Notes under the pieces: model-generated | Told to the model about the DNA's origin: nothing | The model's input: the letters and a program-made list of their open reading frames with translations, nothing else | Databases searched by the model: none | Translations under genes and position numbers: made by a program | Assembly: GCA_902777335.1 (NCBI GenBank) | Contig: CACYTF010000051.1 | Location: forward strand, 1-43,766 | From: an uncultured Eubacteriales bacterium | Lineage (GTDB): Bacteria; Bacillota; Clostridia; Christensenellales; Aristaeellaceae | DNA: 43,766 nucleotides | Reading direction: 5' to 3' | Shown: one piece after another, positions 16,499 to 24,689 of the stretch | Numbering within the stretch: position 1 is the first letter of the stretch | Layout: each line of letters opens with the position of its first letter

Positions 16499-18010
16499 AT
16501 GTCTGAATATGTATTGGAGATGAGCGGCGTCAGCAAGGCGTTCCCCGGCGTCAAGGCGCTGGACAACGTGCAGCTGAAGCTGCGGCCCGGCAAGGTCCAC
16601 GCGCTGATGGGCGAGAACGGCGCCGGCAAATCCACGCTGATGAAGTGCATGTTCGGCATCTACAAGATGGACGAGGGCGAGATCCGCATGGACGGCCAGC
16701 CCGTCACCATCTCAGATCCCATGGACGCCCTGAAGAAGGGCATCGCCATGGTCCACCAGGAGCTGCAGCCCATTCCCGCCCGCACGGTGGGCGAGAACAT
16801 CTTCCTGGGGCGCTATCCGATGAAGAAGGCGCTGGGCTTCATACCGATCGTCGACCACAAGAAGATGTACGACGACACGGCCGTGCTGCTGAAGAAGGTG
16901 CGCATGAGCTTCGACCCGCACCAGAAGGTCGGCGAGCTCAGCGTGTCGCAGATGCAGTCGGTGGAGATCGCCAAGGCCGTCTCCGCCAACTGCCGCGTGC
17001 TGATACTGGACGAGCCCACCTCGTCGCTGACGGCCAACGAGGTGGAGGCGCTGTTCCGCATCATCGAAGACCTGAAGCGTGAAAACGTGGCCATCGTTTA
17101 CATCTCCCACAAGATGGATGAGATCCTGCGCATCGCCGACGAAGTGACGATCATGCGCGACGGCAAGTACATCGGCACCTGGGAGGCCAACGAGCTGACC
17201 ACCGACAAGATCATCACCCAGATGGTGGGCCGCGAGCTGCACAACCTGTACCCGCCCCGCTACAACGTGCCCGGCGACGTGGTGTTTGAGGTGAAGGACT
17301 TCACCTCCATCAACCCGCGCTCGTTCCGCCACGTATCGTTCCAGCTGCGCAAGGGCGAGATCCTGGGCGTCGGCGGCCTGGTGGGCGCCCAGCGCACCGA
17401 GCTGATGGAGGGCCTCTTCGGCATCCGCAGCCACACCACCGGCGAGATCCTGTACAACGGCAAGCCGCTGAGCATCGCCCGCCCGAAGGACGCCATCGAC
17501 CAGGGCGTGGCCATGCTGACGGAGGACCGCCGCGGCAGCGGCATCATGGCCGTGCTCAGCGTGGCCGACAACATCTCCATCGCGTCGCTGAACCGCTACC
17601 TGGACCACGGCTTTGTCATCAACGGCAAAAAGGTGGAGCAGCTGGTGCAGGACAACGTGGCGAAGATGAACATCAAGGCGCCGTCCTCCAAGACGCTGAT
17701 CAAGTCCCTCTCCGGCGGCAACCAGCAGAAGGTGCTGGTGGGGCGCTGGCTGGCCAACAACCCGGACGTGCTGATCCTGGACGAGCCCACCCGCGGCATC
17801 GACGTGGGCGCGAAGTACGAGATCTACTGCATCATCGCGGATCTGGCCAAGGAGGGCAAGAGCATCATCATGATCAGCTCGGAGATGAGCGAGCTGATCG
17901 GCATGTCCGACCGCATCATGGTCATGTGCGACGGCCGGGTGACCGGCTTTGTAAACGGCAGCGAGGCGACGCAGGAGAACATCATGGCCCTCGCCACGCA
18001 GTTTGAGTAA
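16499..18010 (+). CDS. mglA: Galactose ABC transporter ATPase with two ABC domains
   Basis: A 503-residue double ATPase of the sugar-import (CUT2) class. The N-terminal domain has Walker A GENGAGKST (38-46), signature LSVSQMQ and Walker B LILDEPTSSLT. The second domain has the family's degenerate Walker A (GLVGAQRTEL), signature SGGNQQKV and Walker B LILDEPTRGIDVG. The ATG follows AAAGGGGGG. It energises MglC-mediated import and ends 17 bases before mglC. Confidence 0.95.
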   Translation: MSEYVLEMSGVSKAFPGVKALDNVQLKLRPGKVHALMGENGAGKSTLMKCMFGIYKMDEGEIRMDGQPVTISDPMDALKKGIAMVHQELQPIPARTVGENIFLGRYPMKKALGFIPIVDHKKMYDDTAVLLKKVRMSFDPHQKVGELSVSQMQSVEIAKAVSANCRVLILDEPTSSLTANEVEALFRIIEDLKRENVAIVYISHKMDEILRIADEVTIMRDGKYIGTWEANELTTDKIITQMVGRELHNLYPPRYNVPGDVVFEVKDFTSINPRSFRHVSFQLRKGEILGVGGLVGAQRTELMEGLFGIRSHTTGEILYNGKPLSIARPKDAIDQGVAMLTEDRRGSGIMAVLSVADNISIASLNRYLDHGFVINGKKVEQLVQDNVAKMNIKAPSSKTLIKSLSGGNQQKVLVGRWLANNPDVLILDEPTRGIDVGAKYEIYCIIADLAKEGKSIIMISSEMSELIGMSDRIMVMCDGRVTGFVNGSEATQENIMALATQFE

Positions 18011-18027
18011 TCGAGGGGGACTGAGTT

Positions 18028-19041
18028 ATGGGAAAGAAAAATCAAAGCTTCGGCGCGAAGTTCCTGGGCATTGTCAAGGGCAATCCCATTGTGTTCCTGC
18101 TGATCATCGCCGCCGTCGTCGTCGGCTGCCTGAAGGACAACTTCTTCTCCTGGGGCAACTTCTCGAACCTGGTCAGCAACACCGCGGTACGCTTTTTGAT
18201 CGCGCTGGGCGTGTCCGGCTGCCTGATCACCAAGGGCACCGACCTGTCCGCCGGACGCCAGGTGGGCTTCGCCGCCGTGGTGGCGGGCATAATGTGCCAG
18301 CGCGGCGACTACAACGGCCGCCTGTGGAAGTTCCTGCCTGAGATGAACATCGGCATCGTGTTCTTAGTGGTCCTGGTGGCCGGCTTCATCTGGGGCCTGA
18401 TCAACGGCGTCGTGGTCACCAAGCTGCACGTGCCGCCCTTCATCGCCACGCTGGGCACCCAGACCATCATCTACGGCATCTCGCTGGTGATCTCCGACGC
18501 GCAGCCCATCGGCGGCTTCCAGAAGATCTACACCACGCTGATCAACGGCAAGATCGGCGATCCCCGCGGCTTCCACCTGCCGTACCTGCTGTTCGTGGCG
18601 GCGCTGTTCGGCCTGCTGTTCTGGTTCATCTACAACAAGACCCGCCACGGCAAGTACATGTACGCCATCGGCGGCAACGAAGTGGCGGCCGAGGTCTCCG
18701 GCGTGAACACCACCTTCACGCTGGTGCGCATCTACATCACCGCCGGCGTGATGTACGCCATCGCGGGCTACCTGCTGGCGGCCAAGTCCGGCGGCGCCTC
18801 CGCCTCGATGGGCCAGGGCTATGAGCTGGAGGCCATCGCGGGCTGCACCATCGGCGGCGTGTCCACCACCGGCGGCATCGGCACCGTGCCTGGCGTGCTG
18901 GTCGGCGTGCTGGTGTTCGAGCTGCTGAAGATCATACTGCAGTTCCTGGGCGTCAACCCGTACTACAACTACGTGGTGCAGGGCCTCGTCATCGTGCTGG
19001 CGGTCTCGCTGGATATCCGCAAGTACATCGCCAAGAAATAA
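18028..19041 (+). CDS. mglC: Galactose ABC transporter permease
   Basis: A 337-residue CUT2 family permease with about eight to ten hydrophobic helices. Conserved elements include GCLITKGTDLSAGRQVG, LHVPPFIATLGTQTI, AIGGNEVAAEVSGVN and a C-terminal CTIGGVSTTGGIGT loop. It forms the membrane channel for MglB/MglA. A perfect 18-bp hairpin follows the stop by about 40 bases. Confidence 0.95.
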   Translation: MGKKNQSFGAKFLGIVKGNPIVFLLIIAAVVVGCLKDNFFSWGNFSNLVSNTAVRFLIALGVSGCLITKGTDLSAGRQVGFAAVVAGIMCQRGDYNGRLWKFLPEMNIGIVFLVVLVAGFIWGLINGVVVTKLHVPPFIATLGTQTIIYGISLVISDAQPIGGFQKIYTTLINGKIGDPRGFHLPYLLFVAALFGLLFWFIYNKTRHGKYMYAIGGNEVAAEVSGVNTTFTLVRIYITAGVMYAIAGYLLAAKSGGASASMGQGYELEAIAGCTIGGVSTTGGIGTVPGVLVGVLVFELLKIILQFLGVNPYYNYVVQGLVIVLAVSLDIRKYIAKK

Positions 19042-19082
19042 GCCGAAGGGCGGATTCACGGCGAGAGGAATACAGTATATTG

Positions 19083-19129
19083 AAGGGACGGTCCTTCCGG
19101 AAGCAAAGCTGCCGGAAGGACCGTCCCTT
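19083..19129. terminator. Large perfect hairpin downstream of mglC
   Basis: An 18-bp perfect stem (AAGGGACGGTCCTTCCGG and its complement) around an 11-base loop, without a T-run. The GGGACGGTCC segment is shared with the hairpin at 31576 and with the repeat at 21044. It is a possible terminator built from a repeat element. Confidence 0.6.
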
Positions 19130-19151
19130 GTGGTGTACATCGGCGGTCAAT

Positions 19152-19200
19152 AGCTTCCCCATGTCAATGGGGAAGTACCCGCGAAGCGGGGGATAGGGCA
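19152..19200 (-). repeat. CCCTATCCCCC...GGGGAAGCT element, copy 2 (inverted)
   Basis: Reverse orientation of the element at 9385, with a different hairpin loop. Confidence 0.8.
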
Positions 19201-19236
19201 CCCCATGCGAACCGCCGCGCACGACGGAACGTTCAG

Positions 19237-19290
19237 GACCCCCACCCCCGCAAGCGGTCCCCCTCCCCATCTGCGGATGGGGAGGCTCAA
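19237..19290 (-). repeat. CCTCCCC/GACCGCTTGCGG element (inverted)
   Basis: It contains CCCGCAAGCGGTCCCCCTCCCC and a CTCCCC(loop)GGGGAG hairpin. It matches the plus-oriented copy at 21199-21250 and a degraded one near 9457. Confidence 0.7.
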
Positions 19291-19317
19291 ATTGCACCTT
19301 GCTGAGGCCCAGCCCGC

Positions 19318-20929
19318 TCAGTCGGCGAGGTCCGCCGCGCTGTAGTAGCCGGGGTCGATCAGCGCCGACTTGTAGTTGTTGACGGTGACGGACACGGGAT
19401 CGCACAGGAAGGACGGAACGACCTTGACGTTGTTGTGGTAGGTCTCGGTGTCGTTGACGGTGACCGTCTCGCCCAGCAGCAGCTGGCAGGCCATCGTGGC
19501 GGCGCGCTTGACCAGCGTCCGGGTGTCCTTGAATACGGACATGGCCTGCTTGCCCTTGATGATGTACTTTACGTTCACGTAGTCGCAGTCCTGCCCGGTG
19601 ATGACGGGCCACGTCTTGCCGGTGTATTTTTTCTCCAGTGCCTGGATCACGCCCTGGGCCGTGGAGTCGTTGGAGCACAGCCAGGCATCCAGATTATCGC
19701 CCTTGGCGTAGTGGTCGGTCAGGATGCTCTCAGCGCGCTTCTGGGCGACTTCGGTCCTCCAGGTGGGGGTGGCAACCTGGTCGAAATCGGTCTGGCCGGA
19801 GGGCACGGTGATCTTGCCGGCGTCCATGTAGGGCTTCAGCACGTCGATGGCGCCCTGATAGAAGTAACGGGCATTGTTGTCGCCGCAGAGCATTCTTCAC
19901 ATAGGTGCCCTGCACGGCGCCGACCTTGTAGTTGTCGAAGGTGATATAGTAGTCGACGCTATCGGTATCCATCAGCAGGCGGTCATAAGCGATGATCCTG
20001 ATTCCCTTCTTGGCGGCCTTGTCCAGCGCGGCGCCGAGGGAGGAGCCCTCGATGGCGGAGACGATCAGCACGTCGCAGCCGTCATCAATCATCGCCTCGA
20101 TCTGGGAAAGCTGGGTGGGAACGTCGTTTTGCGCATACTTCAGCACCACGTCGCAGCCGGCTTTCTTCAGGGTGTCCCGGAGGTTTTCGCCGTCCCTCTT
20201 CCAGCGCTGCAGATCTATGGTGGGCATGGACACGCCCACCTTGCCGCCCTTGACCGTCGGCGTCTGTGGCTGTTTCGCCGCCTTCACCGTCACGGTGCAC
20301 ACGGCCTTCACCTTGCTGTTGAAGGTGCAGACCGTGATCTTCGCCGTGCCCGCCTTGACCGCGGTCACCAAGCCGGTGCTGCTGACCTTGGCGACGGACG
20401 ACTTGCTGCTCTTCCAGGTCCGCTTGGTCGACGCGGTGCCGCTGGGCAGCGTCGCCTTCAGCTGGTAGGTCTTGCCCGCCTCGAGGGTCAGCTTCGTCTT
20501 GTTCAGCTTGACCTTCTTCGGAGCCTTTTTGACCGTGACCTTGATCTTCTGAGCCGAGCCCTTCTTCCGGGTGACGGTGACCGTCGCCGATTTGCCGGCC
20601 TTTATACCGGTGACGACGCCCTTGGCGCTCACGGTGACGACCTTCTTGTTGGAGGATTTGTAACCGGTGGCCCCCTCGATCTGCAATTGATACTTCTCGC
20701 CCTTGCCCAGTATCAGTTTCAGCGGGGCGGTATCGGGCACGGCGGCCTCCGCGGCCATCACCTCGGCCGGTGCCGCCTCCGCGTCCCCGGGCGCGGTCAG
20801 CGCCACCTCCTCCAGCTCCTCCACCGCGTCAAACAGCGGTTCTGAGATCAGTTCGGCTTCCTCGGCGACCGCCGCCGTCAGCGCCATCATCAGCGCCAGG
20901 ATCAGCAACAGGGCAATGCGTTTGCACAT
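19318..20929 (-). pseudogene. Ig-like domains fused to ChvE-type sugar-binding protein, disrupted
   Basis: Two reading frames together encode one exported protein. The first (from ATG 20929) gives a signal peptide (about 1-22, no lipobox); an acidic linker; two bacterial Ig-like (Big_2-type) units (about 68-140 and 140-220, rich in TVTVTRKKG and KVTLNxTxLTLExGxT patterns); and the first half of a sugar-binding protein (GVSMPTIDLQRW, QIEAMIDDGCDVLIVSAIEG, YYITFDNYKVGAVQG). The second half continues in another frame (GDNNARYFYQGAIDVLKPYM, SGQTDFDQVATPTW, ITGQDCDYVNVKYI, GYYSAADLAD), stopping at 19318. The join near 19885-19895 lacks a stretch that ChvE/XylF relatives have between these motifs (about 15-25 residues by memory), so a non-triplet deletion is likely. 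It is either a decayed gene or an assembly artefact. No ABC partner adjoins. Confidence 0.8.
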
Positions 20930-20991
20930 GGTTCATACCTCCTCTATTGGCCACCGTCCTCCGCGCTCCCGCGGCCGGTGTGTTCATCCAC

Positions 20992-21021
20992 ATTATAACA
21001 TAAGCGAGGGTGTTAAGACAA
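20992..21021 (-). promoter_or_regulatory. Promoter of the Ig-like/sugar-binding gene
   Basis: Minus strand TTGTCT (21016-21021), 18-bp spacer, TATAAT (20992-20997), about 60 bases upstream of the start codon. Confidence 0.7.
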
Positions 21022-21043
21022 GATTATGCCACATAAAAATCTG

Positions 21044-21445
21044 TCAGAGGGACGGTCCTGTTGACAAGTTAGGAGTGAGGTGTTAGGAGTGAGGAGCAGA
21101 AGTATGCCTGCCTGAGAGGGTACAGGGAACAGGGTACAGGGAACAGGAATGGCTTGGGGACGCGGTAAGTGAGGAATGAGGAACAACCGTGGCCTGCTCG
21201 TGCCTCCCCGCCGCAGCGGGGAGGGGGACCGCTTGCGGTGGTGGGGGACCTGAACGTATCGCTGCGCGCGGCGGTGCGTTATAAGTGCCCTATCCCCCGC
21301 TGCGCGGGTACTTCCCCGTTGCGACGGGGAAGCTATTAAAACTGAGTCCAGCGCCATCGATCTGCGCCGGACTCAGCACAACACATGAATCAAAGAAATC
21401 CGTCAGGATTTCAACCGCCATTCCTCATTCCTCACTCCTCGCTCC
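21044..21445. repeat. Intergenic repeat cluster, no gene
   Basis: In order it holds a CTGTCAGAGGGACGGTCCTG segment shared with 31568; GTGAGG-type and GGGTACA/GGGAACA heptamers (21069-21190); the CCTCCCC/GACCGCTTGCGG element (21199-21250); the CCCTATCCCCC...GGGGAAGCT element (21287-21334); and a pyrimidine heptamer tract (21420-21452) that runs to the acylphosphatase stop. Confidence 0.75.
21287..21334 (+). repeat. CCCTATCCCCC...GGGGAAGCT element, copy 3
   Basis: Same two-hairpin structure as at 9385; the second hairpin loop differs (GTTGCGAC). Confidence 0.8.
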
Positions 21446-21739
21446 CTAATATCCCCTCACCCGAAACCCCCGCTCATGCGGCACGGGTTCCAGCTTTTCC
21501 ACGGACACGTGGTCGATCTCGAACTGGCCCTTGAGGCGGGAGAGGAGCTTTTGCAGCTGCATGGGCGCGCCCTGGGCCTCCATGGCCACGCTGCCGTCGG
21601 GCAGGTTGTCGACCCAGCCGGTGACGTACAGGCCGCGGCTGAAGTAATAGGCGGTGTAGCGAAAGCCCACGTGCTGCACGCGGCCCTTGAATATGAACCG
21701 GAGGCGCGTCAGCCCCGCGCCGGTGGCGGCGTCCTTCAC
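21446..21739 (-). CDS. acyP: Acylphosphatase
   Basis: A 97-residue enzyme that hydrolyses carboxyl-phosphate bonds of acylphosphates. The active-site loop reads GRVQHVGFR with the catalytic arginine at 27 (the common form is GVQGVGFR). The catalytic asparagine is N45 in GWVDNLPDGSV, and the C terminus ends in the expected FRVRGY. The GTG start is preceded by AAGGGGGG at about 7 bases. It stands alone downstream of metQNI, separated by a tandem pair of composite palindromes. Confidence 0.92.
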   Translation of the reverse strand: MKDAATGAGLTRLRFIFKGRVQHVGFRYTAYYFSRGLYVTGWVDNLPDGSVAMEAQGAPMQLQKLLSRLKGQFEIDHVSVEKLEPVPHERGFRVRGY

Positions 21740-21758
21740 GATGCGGCCCCCCTTCAGG

Positions 21759-21920
21759 TTTACATGGGGACGGTTCTACTGTATCTGTCCCCATGTACAC
21801 AAAAGTGAGTCAACAGGAACCTGTCCCCAAGTGACTCAGTTTACATGGGGACGGTTCTACTGTATCTGTCCCCATGTACACAAAAAGTGAGTCAGTTGGA
21901 ACCTGTCCCCAAGTGACTCA
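21759..21920. repeat. 81-bp composite palindrome, tandemly duplicated
   Basis: Each unit (starting 21759 and 21840) contains two different palindromes. The first is ACATGGGGAC...GTCCCCATGT with a 15-base loop; the second is a TGAGTCA...TGACTCA element. The first palindrome is identical in both copies, while the second differs in the arm next to the core (CAACAGG versus CAGTTGG). Confidence 0.85.
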
Positions 21921-21926
21921 CTTTTT

Positions 21927-22577
21927 TCAGCTCAGCTTGTTGTACAGCTTGTTGCCGATGCTCTGCACCAGCTGCACGAACACGATCAGCACGGCGCTGG
22001 TGGCCACCAGGTATTCGATCTTGTAGGCCTGGTAGCCCTTTCGTATGGCCACGTCGCCCAGGCCGCCCGCGCCGATGGCGCCGCCCATGGCGCTGTAGCC
22101 CACCAGGCTGATCATCGTCAGTATGATGCCGGAGAGTATGCCCGGGAAGGCCTCCTTCACGTACACGCGCAGAAAGATCTGGCTGTCGCTGGCCCCGAAG
22201 CTGCGGGCCGCCTCGATCAGGCCGGGGTCCACCTCGCGGAAGGCGGATTCGATGACCCGCGCCACGAAGGGTATGGCCGAGATCGTCAGCGGCACGATGG
22301 CCGCCCGGGTGCCGATGGCCTTGCCCATGATGGCCCGGGTCAGCGGGATCACCAGCACCATCAGTATGATGAACGGGAACGAGCGGAACACGTTCACCAC
22401 GAAGCTGAGCACCGAGTACACGGGCTTGTTGGGCCGCAGGCCGTCCGGCGCGGTCAGCGTCAGAAGCACCGCGGGGATGAAGCCCAGCAGCACCGAAAAC
22501 AGCGTCGACCACAGCACCATGGTCAGCGTCTGGCCGAAGGCCGCCAATATCGTATCCCACATCTGGCCGTCAAACAT
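21927..22577 (-). CDS. metI: Methionine ABC transporter permease
   Basis: A 216-residue inner-membrane permease with about five helices. The cytoplasmic coupling segment EAARSFGASDSQIFLRVYVKEAFPGI matches the MetI EAA loop (quoted in part: EAARSFGASDSQIF). The sequence MGGAIGAGGLGDVAIRKGY is typical of the family. The start is one base after the metN stop (TGACATG). It forms the channel for MetN/MetQ. Confidence 0.94.
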   Translation of the reverse strand: MFDGQMWDTILAAFGQTLTMVLWSTLFSVLLGFIPAVLLTLTAPDGLRPNKPVYSVLSFVVNVFRSFPFIILMVLVIPLTRAIMGKAIGTRAAIVPLTISAIPFVARVIESAFREVDPGLIEAARSFGASDSQIFLRVYVKEAFPGILSGIILTMISLVGYSAMGGAIGAGGLGDVAIRKGYQAYKIEYLVATSAVLIVFVQLVQSIGNKLYNKLS

Positions 22578-22578
22578 G

Positions 22579-23547
<969 letters not shown>

Positions 23548-23576
23548 GCTATTAGCTCCCTATATACACACTTGAT

Positions 23577-23616
23577 GGGGCTGCCTCAAACCAAACGGTT
23601 CGTTTGAGGCAGCCCC
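23577..23616 (-). terminator. Hairpin between metQ and metN
   Basis: A perfect 15-bp stem (GGGGCTGCCTCAAAC and its complement) around a 10-base loop, in the 97-bp gap downstream of metQ. On the minus strand it is not followed by a T-run, so partial termination or 3' protection of metQ mRNA is more likely than full termination. Confidence 0.65.
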
Positions 23617-23644
23617 CTGTATTCCGAGGGTTCCGAAGTGCTCT

Positions 23645-24484
23645 TTAGCCCACCAGGTCCGCCGCCGGTACGACGGAGCCGGAGTAGTTGGCCTCGATGA
23701 AGTCCACCACTTCCTGGGTGGAGAAGGCCGCCACCAGCGCCTGGGTCTTCAGGCTGTCCTTGTTGTCCTCCTTGACCACCAGGTAGTTGATGAACACGTT
23801 GCCGTTGGGGTCGGAGGACTCCAGCACCAGCGCGTCGCTGGCCGGGTTCAGGCCGCGTTGCAGCGCGTAGTTGCCGTTGATGATGGCCGCGTCCACGTCC
23901 GGCAGGCTGTTGGGGGTGTTGGCCGCCTCCAGCTCCACCAGGTCATAGTTGTGGGGATTCTCCGTCACGTCGCTCAGCTCGTACAGGCCGTCCTTCTCCG
24001 CCAGCGTGATCAGCCCGTTGTCGGCCAGCAGCTTCAGCGCGCGGGACTCGTTGGACGCGTCGTTGGGCAGCGATATGGAAGCGCCGTCGGCCAGGTCGTC
24101 GATGCTGGTGATCTTCTCGGAGAACAGGCCCAGGGGCTCCAGATGGACGCCCTTCGCCGGGTACAGGTGCAGGCCGCGGTTCTCGTTCTCGCTTTCCATG
24201 TACAGCAGGTGCTGGAAGTAGTTGGCGTCCAGCTCGCCGTCCTCCAGCGAGGTGTTGGGGATCACGTAGTCGTTGAACACCTGCAGGTCCACCTTCCAGC
24301 CGGCGGCCTCCAGCGCGGGCTTGATGACGTTGTCGATGATCTGGGCGTGGGGCACCTCGGTGGCGCCGATGGCGATCACGTTGTCGTCGCCCTCGGGCGC
24401 GGGGATCTCCGCCGCCAGCGCGGCCACGGAGGACAGGGCCAGCAGCGCGATCAGCAGAATGGAAAACAGCTTGCGAATCTTCAT
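23645..24484 (-). CDS. metQ: Methionine-binding protein (NlpA/MetQ family)
   Basis: A 279-residue D-/L-methionine-type binding protein. The signal peptide (1-24, ending ALAA before EIPAPEGDD) has no lipobox cysteine, although MetQ is normally a lipoprotein. Family motifs include IAIGATEVPHAQI, QVFNDYVIPNTSLEDGELDANYFQH (in part: FNDYVIPNTSL), SLPNDASNESRALKLL and AAIINGNYALQRGL. I chose the ATG at 24484, preceded by AGGAGG; a longer frame starts at 24544 but lacks a ribosome-binding site. Confidence 0.93.
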   Translation of the reverse strand: MKIRKLFSILLIALLALSSVAALAAEIPAPEGDDNVIAIGATEVPHAQIIDNVIKPALEAAGWKVDLQVFNDYVIPNTSLEDGELDANYFQHLLYMESENENRGLHLYPAKGVHLEPLGLFSEKITSIDDLADGASISLPNDASNESRALKLLADNGLITLAEKDGLYELSDVTENPHNYDLVELEAANTPNSLPDVDAAIINGNYALQRGLNPASDALVLESSDPNGNVFINYLVVKEDNKDSLKTQALVAAFSTQEVVDFIEANYSGSVVPAADLVG

Positions 24485-24514
24485 GGGATTACCTCCTGAA
24501 ATGGTGATGGGCCT

Positions 24515-24544
24515 ATGATAGCACGGGGCCCGGATTCTGTCCAA
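24515..24544 (-). promoter_or_regulatory. Promoter of metQNI
   Basis: Minus strand TTGGAC (24539-24544), 18-bp spacer, TATCAT (24515-24520), about 30 bases before the start. The short leader leaves no room for a SAM riboswitch, and I see none upstream. Confidence 0.6.
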
Positions 24545-24625
24545 TACATGAAAGGAATACCGGGCTATAGGTTTTAACTATAATATATAGGCGCTGTATA
24601 GGGAACTGGCGGCGCGAAGTCGCGG

Positions 24626-24654
24626 TTGCAACACGGCGCGAAATGCACTATAAT
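24626..24654 (+). promoter_or_regulatory. Promoter of the sensor-GGDEF gene
   Basis: TTGCAA (24626-24631), 17-bp spacer, TATAAT (24649-24654). An AT-rich patch with TATAG/CTATA inverted bits (about 24565-24595) sits between it and the divergent metQ promoter. Confidence 0.85.
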
Positions 24655-24689
24655 GGGTCCGTAAACCAAGTGCCTCGGGGGGTGACGGT

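Noticed and set aside
21687..21890. Small plus-strand frame across the tandem palindromes
   Set aside because: Its sequence merely translates the repeats (the CPHVHK phrase appears twice), with no ribosome-binding site.
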